A DNA stretch of 64,000 bases from Solea solea (taxonomy: Eukaryota; Chordata; Actinopteri; Pleuronectiformes; Soleidae): contig NC_081143.1 of the NCBI RefSeq assembly GCF_958295425.1, forward strand, positions 22,563,281-22,627,280, written 5' to 3'. The notes below the pieces were generated by a model, which was given only the letters and a program-made list of their open reading frames with translations, ran no database searches and had not been told where the DNA came from. Below are positions 1-15,724 of the stretch, one piece after another; within the stretch, counting starts at the first letter, position 1, and each line of letters starts with the position of its first letter. The translations under genes and the position numbers were made by a program.

Positions 1-1556
1 CTTTGCAATATGCAATATGCCCTTCAAGAAAGATATGTATATTCCATATGCTAATATCCCGATGCAGCAGCCGCAGCCTCTTTACAACCCACAATTAAAC
101 CACTGTCAGAAGCTGCAGGAGGGAAGTCAAATACAATACATGTAGCGAAATGTGCTGGTGTTTTTAACGTCAAACAGATTTGCGATCACAAAAAAGGTAG
201 CTAAGCTCTCAAAGTGGAGGCAGAGGGAAGGGAAGAAGAGGGCAGTCGTGCAACAGTCTGACAACGCCTATGAAAATGTAGAAAAAAACTTTTTTTAATC
301 AAGTAAAACTAAATGATGTTATGATATAATAGGTCCAATGGTCACGCATATCTATCATTATTATTTTGCTTTTCTCACTAGCCTTCTGTAGACACACAAA
401 GGGGTCAAACAAAAGGTCAGAAAATACAAATGAGGTGGCTAACCCACACCCCACACCCCTCTGTGCCTATTAGCACAACATTTAAGTGAACAGATCACAA
501 TGAAATTAAAATATGTTGTCCCTTTTAGCAATGAATGATCAGAAATAAGCCGAATAATTATATTAATCAAAATAACTGTGATCAATTTTTTGGCCCCAAC
601 TGAGAACTTGCATCGTTGAAGTGTAAAATATCACATTTTGGCAAACGGGAGAATTTTTCTCTGTCTGAGGCCCACCTGCAATACCTCCATGGCCCACCAG
701 TGGGCCGTGACCCTCACTTTGAGAAGCATTGGAACTTGAAAATAATTCAGAGCTGTTGTACTTCGACATCCACGCTGCACCATTAAAATTATATGTACTC
801 CCTGCGAGTGTTTTGCGTGTTTATAAAGGCTCAATAAAGTTCTAAAATTTAAATAAAGTCGTCTAATAGAGTGTGCAGGTATAGCTAAACAAAATGTCCA
901 CATATGTTAATCCATTCACGGGGAAACACTTTTTATTATCTCTGTAACGACGGAGCGGCTTTTACCTTCAAAGCCTGTGTGCCGTGGCCAGATCCAGGAG
1001 GAAGTGATGACAGCTAAAGGCCATCATGGTTGTTTTTTAGAAAAAAAAGAAGGAGCTTCAAGCCTGAGCAAAAAAACGACCTAAAATACCAGAAAAATGT
1101 ACACGTTAAAAACACGGGAACAGTTTAAATTCAACAGTATAAGTTTTGTCATTTCTGGCAGCCTGGTGGAAACGTGAGAGCCGGGAGAGCCAGAAAAGGA
1201 AAAGTGTAAACAGTTGGTGGCATCAGTGTTGCCGTCTTTTCATCGTTTATTTATTTAATTATTAGTGCGCTGGTGGTCATGTACATTTATCTTTACTCTG
1301 AGCAGAGGAGAATGTAAAGGGAGCAAGCTTTTCTGTCACCAAAAGCATTTTGCCACCACCCTCCATCCATCCGTCCCACCACCACCACTCTGTGCCCACC
1401 GCCTTCTCTTTGGGGGCGGATTTTATGAGGAATTTTCATTGCTTAACAACTCAATGTATGACTCAATTTATAAGGAGCGGTGAAGTCAGCATCTTCACTT
1501 TATACCTTTTCCCTTTACTGTGCATGCTTTTGTCTTCTCTATTTCACCGCCTACAC

Positions 1557-1588
<32 letters not shown>

Positions 1589-2038
1589 TGGCTGCATGTC
1601 CTAAGTGGGTGTCACTCTTGTAACTGGCCCAAATCTGACCGCTGCTCTGTGCTTGTGGCTGTGTCCCCGACCGCGGTGTTCTCACTCTCCTTTATCCGCA
1701 GTCTGAAATGCATCACAGCACGGCATTTACAGACGTTCCGAAACAATCGCGCCGTGCAAAATCACTATCATTTGGTGCTATTTTGGAAGACTCGTCGCAT
1801 GCTTTTGTTGAAAGGAGGCTGCCGGTTGTCATGAAGTTTATATGTTCCCTTCATGATCCTCTCAATAACGATTTCATGATGACACGGTGTAAATCCAGTT
1901 TATTGCGGCCCATGAGGAGAGAAAAAAAGAAAAAAAGAACCCTTGGAGGAAAGAGGGGCATTTGTCGCGATAACTCTGCATGCCTGCGCCGTGTCTCGAC
2001 TGTCATTTCATTCTGTGTGATTTCTTTTGTCTGTGCAG
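1..2038. other. fgf8 intron or upstream region, no coding exon seen
   Basis: This stretch lies upstream of the first recognisable fgf8 exon and is most likely intronic. The preceding core exon of FGF8, which carries the RTYQLYSRTSGKH segment in vertebrates, was not found here, so it should lie left of base 1. The stretch holds a fragment around 640-740 ending in a 'TTTGAGAAGCATTGG' tail of the dispersed-repeat type, and a CA microsatellite at about 1553-1588. An open frame runs from 1708 into the exon at 2039, but the part before 2039 is not FGF sequence. Confidence 0.6.
1553..1588. repeat. (CA)n microsatellite
   Basis: An almost uninterrupted CA dinucleotide run with one G interruption near its start. 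It lies in presumed fgf8 intronic DNA and would probably be polymorphic in length. Confidence 0.9.
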
Positions 2039-2659
2039 CTAAACTGGAGGTGGAGACAGACTCCTTTGGAAGTCGCATTCGCATTAAAGGGGTGAAGACA
2101 GGATATTACATATGCATGAACAAGCGGGGGAAGCTGATTGGCAAGGTAATCTGGACTTCATTGTTTTGTGGCAGCATTAGAATACGGCGAAAAATGGTGA
2201 TGTTTATCTGTTTCTGGGAAAGTGTTAGCCCAGAATGTTAAGAATAGACTTGAGGTTTCTAAAGGGTATTTGATCTAATAGAAGACATTGTCTCTGCTTT
2301 CCTGAAATCACCCGAAGCACTTAAGGTTCTTCCCTTTTTTTTTCTTCCTCTCTGCGTAGCGGAAAGGACGTGGCAAAGACTGTATCTTCACCGAGATTGT
2401 TCTGGAAAACAACTATACGGCCCTCCAGAACGCCAAGTACGAGGGCTGGTATATGGCTTTCACACGCAAGGGCCGTCCAAGGAAGGCCTCCAAGACCAAG
2501 CAGCATCAGAGGGAGGCCCACTTCATGAAGCGTCTGCCCAGGGGACATTTGCTGAGTGAGAGGAGGCCGTTTGATGTCCTTCCTCTCCCTGTCCCGGTGC
2601 ACCCTTTCAACAAGCGGACTAAACATTCCCATCAGCAGCAGCGCTCTGGGGGCCGCTGA
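2039..2659 (+). CDS. fgf8: Fibroblast growth factor 8, last two coding exons (5' part outside the window)
   Basis: FGF8 is a secreted heparin-binding ligand for FGF receptors that patterns the midbrain-hindbrain boundary, limb or fin, and heart. Two exons are visible. The first is 2039-2145, opening after 'TGTGCAG' with two bases of a split Ala codon and ending before 'GTAATC'. The second is 2360-2659, opening after 'TGCGTAG' and ending at TGA. Joined in frame they give the C-terminal half of the FGF beta-trefoil. Visible motifs are [58 protein letters not shown] and [10 protein letters not shown]. '[22 protein letters not shown]' fits FGF8 better than FGF17 or FGF18. About 134 residues are present; the signal peptide and first core strands are not. 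The C-terminal tail is basic and longer than I expect. Teleosts often keep two copies (a and b), and which one this is cannot be decided here. Confidence 0.93.
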
Positions 2660-3240
2660 GGACTCAGACCACTGATGGAGAACTGTGGTTGAACCAGCAC
2701 AAGAACCACTACCAGAGGAAACAAGTGCTCCCACACCGTACAGTCAAGTGCCCATACACTTTTTGCCTCATTTTGTGGACTTGTTATGTAATTCTTTGTA
2801 CTGGATTGTGTGTAAACAATCTAATATCTAATCTGCTAGTTATTTCCAATTCAGTCAAACTTTAGGAATGTGTTTTTCTTCTCTAATCAGGGGGCATTTA
2901 CAGAACTGAAGAGCTCAACTACATTGCCATGAACCTTTGGTTAGGAGTTAGCCTGCTCAGCAACAAAGAATGTTTAAAAAAAAGAAAAGAAAAAAAAAAT
3001 GGAGTACAATGAAGCTAGACACGGCAGCTATCTGTGGATTTCTTTTCTTAAGGTCACAGCGTATGAGTCTCAGTTGACATGCTATCTTGCCTGTAGGAGG
3101 ACTGCCTGTGAAATTTAACCTTGTTTTTTTGTTGTTTTTTTCTACATATATATATTTTTACTGTAAAAATGTAAATTGTGTCAAATGATGGAAAATATTT
3201 ATTGTAGAGTGTATATTAAAACCACTAAAGAATCAGTTAA
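2660..3240 (+). other. fgf8 3' UTR with candidate poly(A) signal
   Basis: Non-coding sequence follows the fgf8 stop. An ATTAAA hexamer at 3215-3220 is the best candidate poly(A) signal, just downstream of several U-rich stretches (3121-3150). The true 3' end needs transcript data. Confidence 0.5.
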
Positions 3241-4473
3241 CACGCCACTTGGCTTTTCTCTCGCGCGACTGTTTTGAGTTGTCCTCAAAAACACATTTGT
3301 TTTGTTGGGTTTTTTTCTCCTTCCTCCTCCTTCTCCTTCTTCTTCCTCTTCTTCTTCTTCCTCAAGCTGGAGACCCAGATAACTGAGGGGCAATATCTGT
3401 GACAGGCTACTGAATTCAGTGTGCTCAGCAAGTGAGACTTGGGCCTGAATGGCCCGAGCTATGCATTAAAAGCGGTGAGGTCAGCCCACCATTTTGGCCC
3501 AAACAAAGGTTACCACCATGTAGTTGCATTTCTCACGATCGCACACCGTAACTCTCTGATCAAATGGGCCCTTTGTGTAACCTCATATAAAAGGGCATGT
3601 TATACAATAGTGGGTTCGAATAATGACACGAGGAGGGGTCAGTTATCAAAAAGAAGCCAGTCACACAGGGAGGGGGTGTGGGGTTGCGGTGAGGGAGTTG
3701 AGGGGTTGCAGAAAAAAAAAGCATCAGGGCCTGTGTGGCAAAATGTGGCATCGGCTGAAAGAGGGGGAATGGCTGGGAAGAGGCATTCGGGAATGAAAGG
3801 GAGGCAGAAAAGAAACCCTCTTCCCAGAAGCAGTTGAGCATGACCATCAGAGGCCAAACGACAGGGGAGGAAGAAGACCCCGAACAGAGGAATTTGGCTG
3901 CTCTCACAATGCATGAGCTGGACGACCAATTTGTTAGTTGGTGTTTGCTGCCAAAGGATTTGTTTTGACAGTGGCTCCAGCACTAAGCAAATACCACAAA
4001 GCATACAGGAAAATTAAGCAAAATTAAGACCTGATGGTTTTAAAAGTATCTTCTTACGTGTGTAACGTGCACATTCACAATCACCAACAACACGTATCTT
4101 AAAAGACGTTAGCAGAGGAACAAAAAGTCAAAGATCCCATCAAGTCCTTCTGGTGAATTTGCAAAACAACCAGACGGACGGACTGTGAAATGTTTTCTTG
4201 TGTTCGCCTGTTCTTTCCATCTGGAAGAAGAGCAGAGTACAATGGTGAGAGAGACCTGTGGTTTTGTCTGTGCTCTTTGCACTTGCTCTCTGGGTTTGGA
4301 CAAGTGGTAAAAAATGCAAAGAATCACAAGGTTGAAACGATCTATATTTAAATACCATTGTCTCTTTTTCCCCCTCTGCTTTGCATCCACTGTCTCAGTA
4401 TTTCTGATGAGTGTTGGTTTTTTAATTGAAGTAAACAAACGTCACATTTTGAGGCAATTATCTTTTTGTATAA

Positions 4474-4476
<3 letters not shown>

Positions 4477-4512
<36 letters not shown>

Positions 4513-4562
4513 ATATATGTATATATATGTATATATATACGTGTATATATATATATATATAC

Positions 4563-4605
<43 letters not shown>
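4477..4605. repeat. (TA)n microsatellite
   Basis: About 130 bp of alternating TA with a few G/C interruptions. It is self-complementary and could form cruciforms; assembly length is likely unreliable here. Confidence 0.9.
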
Positions 4606-4612
<7 letters not shown>

Positions 4613-4683
4613 GTATATGTCACTTGTGCATATAGAATCCCCTATGCCAAAAATGTGAGGTCAATTATTTCCCCTTAAAACCA

Positions 4684-4930
4684 GCGTTTTTCAAACTTTT
4701 TTTTTGGGAACCCACTTTTAAAAGACAACTCTTGTGACGCAATTCATAACAATTCATTGTGCAGCGTTGTTTTTGTTTTTACTGCCTGTATTAAAGATAT
4801 TCCAAACAATTGTTTGATCTGTACAAGTTTTGTTTAATAAATCTCAAGTAAAAGGCTACAAAAGAACTCAACTCAAAATCATTTCCCATGACCCACCTGC
4901 TGCTGGTACCGAGCCAGTCTGTGGGAATGG
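4684..4930. mobile_element. Non-autonomous DNA transposon (MITE-like) fragment
   Basis: It opens with 'AGCGTTTTTCAAACTTT' followed by 'GGGAACCCACTTTTAAAAG', the form of a dispersed teleost repeat that begins 'CAGTGTTTCTCAAAC'. It later contains 'ATGACCCACCTGCTG'. There is no coding capacity. Family assignment is from memory of the repeat type and boundaries are approximate. Confidence 0.4.
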
Positions 4931-5899
4931 ATTACATGTCAATCTGTGTGTGTGTACATTTAATTGTGTGTTATTTTTCTCTTGCTCCTGATGATACAAA
5001 TACTTTTTAAGAGAAACTCCGATCCATTTGGAACATAACTTCAGATCAGCTGCTCTTATTTCAGACCTGCGTGTCTGGGAGTTTTATCCGAAGCCCACAG
5101 AGCCAGAGTGACCCCTCTCCTCTAATGGGAAATGGTAACACTGGTCTCAGTAATGGCTTTCAGGGTGGCCCACTCCACACAGGGAACATAAGGATATTCA
5201 GTTAACACAGACGGGATGTGCTCGTAACAGTGACCCCGGAACGGACAGGGATGAGGCATTGTGTGTTTTGAGTGTTTTACAAGGACATCAGTGAAAGGAG
5301 GGTGGTAGGTTACGTGACCCCGCCATCAAAACGGTTCCCTTGTAGGTTTTGGTGGCAGCGAGCACAAAATAGATGCTGTTGTGATACAGTGAAAATATTT
5401 TTTTGTTGTGGAATTTATTGTAAAAGTTGGTTATTTTTCCCTGTGACAAAAAATAGTTTGTTAATAAATATCTCTTTGAGACAGATAAACATTTGTAACA
5501 TATTATTTTACTATTTATAGGACAAATTTCAAAGCGAACAACAAAAAACTGGGAAAAGCAATGGACAAAGCACTGAAAAAATGAATGGAAAATGAAGCTG
5601 TGTGATAAATATGCCGTAGAAGAAGCCGTGTCCATTGAGAACTTCATAATAGACGTGTTAAACGGTAATGTGTTCGAAAATCTGAGGCAAAAACATTCAC
5701 ATCGACGACGTTTTACGTCCGAAAGTGTGTCTGCACAGCGCGCTAACATGATGTCAATATATACTGAGCCTTTGTTACACGGACACTGAAGAACCTTTCA
5801 TCGCGACATGCACAGTTGTTGAATTATTGCCCAGCCTCGGCCGCGAGGTTCTGATTTAAATGCAACGCAGACGTTTTCTCTCACTCCCACAGTCACATT

Positions 5900-10060
<4,161 letters not shown>

Positions 10061-10506
10061 GTTTCTACAGACTTATCAGTTGTGCCGAACCACTTCCGTA
10101 ACCATAGCAACCTGGGTCAATAAAACCCAAACCTAAACCCGAGAAGGTGCCCAAGTAGCACGAAAGGTGCAGGAAAACCTATTTATTTTTTAGATTTTTA
10201 TACTTTTTAAAAAAAAAAAAAGTTCTTCTTTTTTATGCAGATCAAAGGGCAGGATCACATAAAAGGACAAGGCTTGGACACTTATCATACCTGCCCGCTT
10301 CCGGTCTAGTTATACAGATAATATCTATATATTAATCGATACTGTTGAAAATGTGTTATAAATTATCTCACGTTTGTAGATTTCTTTCTATAAACTGGCT
10401 CCAAAACTATGCAAAAGTGAGCCAGCTACGTGACCCGGAAGTGATACATATGATTTTGTGTCCGTCTGGTGGGTTGTTTTGGTCTATGGTTCCTCCTGAA
10501 CAGGGG
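10061..10506. promoter_or_regulatory. Divergent dpcd/poll promoter region
   Basis: This is the interval between the dpcd start codon (10060, minus) and a likely poll non-coding exon ending at 10506 before 'GTAAGAG'. It contains ETS-type motifs CCGGAAGTG (10435-10443), CTTCCGG (about 10298-10304) and CACTTCCG (about 10091-10098), and an RFX X-box (10098-10111). The same head-to-head arrangement exists in human. The transcription start sites are inferred. Confidence 0.65.
10098..10111 (-). promoter_or_regulatory. RFX X-box upstream of dpcd
   Basis: GTAACCATAGCAAC matches the X-box consensus GTHNYYATRRNAAC at all 14 positions. It lies 38 bp from the dpcd ATG. RFX factors bind such sites in ciliary gene promoters, and dpcd is a ciliogenesis-induced gene, so the site fits its context. 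Binding is inferred, not shown. Confidence 0.7.
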
Positions 10507-11867
10507 GTAAGAGTCCAAAAATATTTATTACTTCTATCGTTTTTAAAGCTTCCAAGTGCGCAGTTTTATTCGGACGTGTTTAAAGTGACAATGCGTAGAG
10601 CGTAAACAGAGAGAAAACTATGAATAAAACGAGCTCTATGTCACTGTTTCCTGACTGTTGTGTATCTGATGTTAGCGTACGCTAAATGGGGCTAGCTAAA
10701 AATAGACTAGAATAGATTTCTTAGAGATTGACTTGTTTATAAATGATAATGCAGACACTGTCACTGTCCTGTAACAGAGTATTATCGAAACAGGCGATAA
10801 TGTCTGTTACTGTAACTGCGATAAAATGTATTTGAGAGTTACATAAACCTCAATCACAGTAAGACGTCTTTAAAAACTATGTATGTGGGTTTTATTTTAT
10901 GCAGTTACCCTCACTCCCTGACTTTTTTCAGAGGAATTGTTATTATTGCAGATGTTTTTATTATTAAAACAATAACAGACAACACATAAAGAAACGAGTA
11001 AAATAATGTAATCAAATCAAGTATTTTTGTTTATTTGGTCTTCAACCTTTTAGCATTTTGGTCCCTTCTTCGCCCAAATGAATTTAATCTGATTATATAA
11101 AATACATAGTTTGTTGCATTACTAAAAATAGAATAAGAAAACTGTTGACATTTCATCACTGTTTTAACCTCTTTGAAATAAGTATTGAAAAATTATTTGG
11201 ATTTTATATAATTCATGCTTGAGAAAACCTGCTGGCATAATTGTGTGGATCAAAGATGGACAGGACTCTTGACGTGTACTTCTTCATGTACACATGAATT
11301 CATTTAAGTGCTGGGAATGTCTCTCCAAATTTTAAATACAATTTTGTCGGGTTCTGGGACATTTTCAGTATCGCTTTTGACATAGACTTAGAATGTGACG
11401 CATATTTTAGTCGATGAAATATTTAAACGCTTACATTTATTGCCTCTCACCTTGATCCCTAAAAAATAAGTGTTCACTTTGAAAGAAATAATGAAAGAAA
11501 CCAAGAAAACAAAGATAAAAATATTTTTTTCAAAGCACCAGGGGAGCCTCGTGTTGCATCAATCTACATGACATTATAATTTATAGTATAATACTCACTG
11601 TTGGCATGATGTTTGTTTTCAATGATTTTGAACACAAACTTTTAATGGACTATTTTTACCGTGCAATACTACTGTCAAAATTTAAAAAGGGTTTTAAATA
11701 AAATAAAAATACCAAATTCACCTGGGTTTCCACTGTGAATTCACTACACATTACATACAGTCAGTGCTACAGATGTGTGGGTATGTGCTTTACATTTCAA
11801 ATTTATTACCAACATTATAATCCTGCTTTGTGCCACAGGCCACTGGTGCCTCCTCTTAATAAAGAAG
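10507..11867. other. Probable poll 5' UTR intron
   Basis: If the non-coding first exon ends at 10506, this is the first poll intron. A 'TTTGTGCCACAG' acceptor just before 11840 would open the 5' UTR part of the first coding exon. The stretch is AT-rich; no gene or clear transposon is recognised in it. Confidence 0.5.
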
Positions 11868-14800
11868 ATGGAGCCTCGTCATGGGATCATGAAGGCTTTT
11901 CCCAAAGTCAAAAGGGTCAGAGGACTACAGGTGAAGGACGTACCACCACTGAAGAAGAAACCAGATGACTGTGATGTCTCAGGTTGGTAATGTGTGTGTG
12001 TGAGTGTAAGAGATAGATGGAGCAACAAAAGAATAAACATGTATTTGGCAACACAGACAGAACACTGTTAATGTCAAAGAGGAGGCAAAAGAATGCTGCA
12101 TATTTGCTCAGCCTAATCTGCACTTCTCCTCTGCCTCAGGAAACTCTTTCAGTTGCGTCACCGTGTACATCCTGCCGGCCGGAATAGGAAGTGCCAGATG
12201 CCAGATTTTCCAAAAACAAATTCAGCAGAACGGAGGACAGACGGAGACTTCACTGAGTCCTGCTGTCACTCATGTTGTTGTAGATGACAACATGGATAGT
12301 GACAGAGCTCTGCGGATACTGAAAGTGGATTGCATGCCCTCTGGAGTCCAACTGGTGAAATGCACTTGGTTGAGTTTGTGTATTAGCGGGAAACAACTGC
12401 TGGATGTATCCAACTACAGCCTTCTTATACCCAAGAGGTTAATGAGCTTTTTCTTACTGAAATGCCTTTTTATATAAGTTGGGAAAGAGTTAACTATTCA
12501 TATTATATTATTATTGTTATTATAATCTTCTGTCAGATTCAGCTATTCTTACATCAAAACATTTGTCTCATTCAGGACATTTCTTATTGCCTCTATATTT
12601 AATGACAAAGCCTTATAACTGTCTCTACTCTACTACTAATTGATGGGATCTTTTTACTCTTTTTTTCACTCAGGGACTCTGAAACACAACATGAAAATAT
12701 TGAAGAAGAGTTGTCGAATGTCCAGCCTGCTGCAGAAAACATTGTCGAGCCACTGCCACATCAAACCAAGCAAGAGGAGACCACAGATACAGTAGGTTGC
12801 CAGGTTCATATGAAGAAACTACAAATTTTCTGTGTCATTTATAGGTTTCAGTCTGTCAGCCAGGAACTATTTGGTGCAAAAAGGAGAAGAAAAGCTAACA
12901 CATAAAACCACACTCCTTTGTTATTTGGACTGTTTTATGATTATACTTCATAACTAATGGTAACATCCTACCATTAGTCTGTACCTGATCCCAAAGAAAC
13001 ACCACGAGGGGAAGAAGACGGCGTCTCACAGAACGACCTGCAAGCGCTCATCACTGGTCAGCACCCCAAAGAGGAGATTCCTGACTCCAGCCTCGACCCC
13101 AGTGTAGACGTAGACACTACAGCTCAGAGGGCGGTATCGGGAAAGTGGGTCTGTGCCCAGTCCTCTCAGTCCAAAAGTAATAACTTCAACAAGCACATCA
13201 CGGACAAACTAGAAGTGCTGGCCAAGGCCTACACACACCAGGGGGACAAGTGGAGGGCGCTGGGCTACTCTAAGGCTGTCAACGCACTCAAGAGTTACCA
13301 CAAGCCTATTACATCATACCAGGTACTGCAGTACAGTGCAGGTGCTTTTAATATTATGTCGTTGGTCCTGTCAGTAATTTGTGTAGTTGTTGGACACTAT
13401 TTAGTGCAACATAGTGGAATAGCTTCTTTTTTTTCTTTTCCCATTTTTTGATGATGGAAAAACTCTTCTTTTTTTCTACTTGTTTCAGGAGGCATGTCAG
13501 ATTCCAGGAATTGGGAAACGTATGGCTGACAAAATTGATGAGATCATGGAGAGTGGGCATCTCCGGAAGCTGGATCACATCGGGGAGACTGTGCCAGTAC
13601 TGGAGCTTTTCACCAATATATGGGGTGCTGGAACTAAAACTGCGCAACTGTGGTACCAACAGGTAAAGTACATATTTAAAAGCACATAGACATTGATTTA
13701 ATTTATCATAGGTGTATTAACTTCATCCAAGCAGTTGAATTTATGGGTCTGATGCCTCATCTCCCTCCGTGGAAGGTAATTGGGAGAATGTCTGTATGAA
13801 TTTCTTCCCTGTTTTAGCTGCGCAGTTAAAAGGTTTATTGACTCATTGGTCATTCACATCTCACGCAACAGTAGCATAATATATGAAGTATACATTTTTG
13901 CACTAAACTATTTATAGTTGTGTGGCTGTTATTGAATTTCTGAATTCTCAAACGCATCAGTTTTTTCAGTATGTGTGGGTTTTCTCATGGTACTGCAGCT
14001 TCCTCCCACAATCCAAAGAGATGCAGTTTCATTAAACTACAGACTCTGAATAGGCCGTAGGTGGAAATGTGAGTGGTGTTTACAGAATGTTGACCCTATC
14101 GACTAATCCTACCTGGAATTGGTTCCAGCTCCTCTGCGACAGCTGTACAAAAATGGATTTGTAGGTGTGTTAATAAATTCCATTTGAATTCTTAAGCACT
14201 GGTAGCTAAACTGGGCTACGGAATTAAATTGGGATTAAATGGATAACCAAGGCAAGATGGAAAGGGACAGCTAATGTTATGTATTTTATAAAATTGTTTA
14301 TGTTATTTGTATGTATCAGGGATTTCGCACTTTGGAGGACATCCGCACAAAAGCCCACCTCTGCAACACTCAGAAAATAGGACTCAAGCACTACGATGAC
14401 TTTCTGGACCGCATGCCCAGAGAAGAAGCAGCAGCAATAGAGAGAGTGGTAAGGCATTTTTTTAATTTAATATCCATGCGTTACCTTTCTGATGGCGACT
14501 GAAATGTGTTTACCTCTTTAATCACTTCACTATGTTAAGCCACAGAGGTGTGAACGTGATATCTCTGATAACTAATCCTCCCTTTCTAATCCTCAGAACT
14601 TTGAAAACAGACGTCCTAACGTAGGAAAAAGTTTTGTATGGGTTTTCCTGGACTGTTTTGCTAATGGGAAAACCAGACTGTACTCTCACAAAAAAGTGGA
14701 GAGCATCCCAAAGGGGAAAGCTAACTCTTAAACTTGCTGCATATTAAGATAGCCAGATACCTGTTCGCTCCAGAGCACAATGCTAGTTGTTTTCAGATAC

Positions 14801-15724
14801 TATTACTTGGATTTTCTTTTTCCTTCAATGCTGCCAGATAGAGAGCACACGCAAGGCAGATGACTAAAGCATATGTACTCCCTCAGGCTTGTCAAAATTA
14901 TATGTGATGCTACCTCCCAGTATTTGGCTGGAAGCAGGTAATAGCTTAGTTGTTTGCCAGAGGGAGGGACATAATAAAAAAAGAGAATGTCTAATTTAAA
15001 CACATTTAAAAAAAGAAAAAAGCTCTATCACTCTAAGATAGATGACGGCCTCTGTACTGCTTTTTTGTCTTTGGTTATCTACAGGTGAGAGAAACAGCTC
15101 AGTCTATAAACCCAGGCTTGGTGGCGATGGCATGTGGCTCCTACCGTCGGGGAAAAGCCACATGTGGAGATGTTGACGTTCTCATATCTCACCCCGATGG
15201 CAAGTCCCACAAGGGAATTTTCAGCAAAGTGTTACAGAACCTCCGTGATACTGGTAATCTCCATTTCTTTTTTTGATGGAAGGAAATGTTTGTCCTAGTT
15301 GTTGTTTATCTTAAGAGAAACCGGGGTGGAAAAAAAGGTTTAATTTTTAAACATTTTTGAAGGGTTTTTAACAGATGACCTGGTGAGTCACGAGGAGAAC
15401 GGAGAGCAGAAGAAATACATGGGTGTGTGCCGCTTGCCAGGACCCAACCAACGACATCGTAGGCTGGACATCATCGTAGTGCCCTATGACGAGTTTGCCT
15501 GCTCTCTCATGTATTTCACCGGGTCAGCCCACTTTAACCGCTCATTGAGAGCACTGGCAAAGACAAAAAACATGAGCTTATCCGAGCATTCGCTCAACAA
15601 AGCTGTGGTGCGTCAGGGAAACTTGAAAGTGTATGGTGGCATTCCACTCCCAACACCGACAGAGAAGGATGTTTTTAGTGTTTTAGGAATACCGTACAGG
15701 GAGCCTCGTGAAAGAGACTGGTGA
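11868..15724 (+). CDS. poll: DNA polymerase lambda, complete (569 aa)
   Basis: Pol lambda is a nuclear family X polymerase that fills gaps in base excision repair and non-homologous end joining. Coding exons are 11868-11982, 12140-12437, 12674-12791, 12978-13322, 13489-13662, 14320-14448, 15085-15253 and 15363-15724. All junctions are GT-AG and phase-consistent, totalling 1710 nt. The domains in order are a BRCT domain (about residues 38-140), a Ser/Pro/acid linker, the 8 kDa dRP-lyase domain with GIGKRMADK (the Lys matching human K312 is K307), and the fingers/palm/thumb. The three catalytic aspartates are D422 and D424 (GDVDVL) and D485 (RRLDIIVV). The YF motif before TGSAHFNRS is Y500-F501. 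It ends YREPRERDW like the human protein. All key catalytic residues are present, so the enzyme should be active. The ATG at 11868 gives [13 protein letters not shown], matching the human MDPRGILKAFPK start. Confidence 0.96.
13970..14165 (+). mobile_element. L2/CR1-like LINE 3' fragment in a poll intron
   Basis: Contains 'GGTACTGCAGCTTCCTCCCA', 'ATCCAAAGAGATGCAG' and 'CCTGGAATTGGTTCCAGCTC'. These correspond to the standard teleost LINE 3' region (TACTCCGGCTTCCTCCCAC, then the CTGGGATTGGCTCCAGC block). It sits in the intron between coding exons 5 and 6 and is degenerate. Confidence 0.6.

Larger units (their letters stand above)
3241..5899. other. Intergenic region between the fgf8 and dpcd 3' ends
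   Basis: These are tail-to-tail neighbours with no credible gene between them. The stretch contains a pyrimidine-rich TTC/TCC tract at about 3311-3363, a long TA microsatellite at about 4477-4605 and a MITE-like fragment at about 4684-4930. In mammals fbxw4 occupies this interval; no fbxw4 exon is recognisable here. The open frames at 3439-4004 lack splice sites and homology that I recognise. Confidence 0.6.

Noticed and set aside
1708..2038. Open frame reading straight into the fgf8 exon at 2039, as if an alternative first exon
   Set aside because: The upstream part has no FGF similarity, and a strong acceptor (polypyrimidine tract plus TGTGCAG) precedes the conserved residues. It is intron read-through.
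3439..4004. Overlapping open frames of 115-132 codons on both strands between fgf8 and dpcd
   Set aside because: No recognisable domain, no splice context, low-complexity purine-rich stretches, and simultaneous opening on both strands.
4477..4605. Possible replication origin or centromeric satellite from the TA tract
   Set aside because: It is a simple dinucleotide microsatellite with no higher-order unit or conserved flanks.
11983..11987. Alternative donor for poll exon 1 at 11987 (GTAATG)
   Set aside because: It shifts the frame relative to exon 2. The donor at 11983 (GTTGGT) restores the conserved BRCT reading frame.
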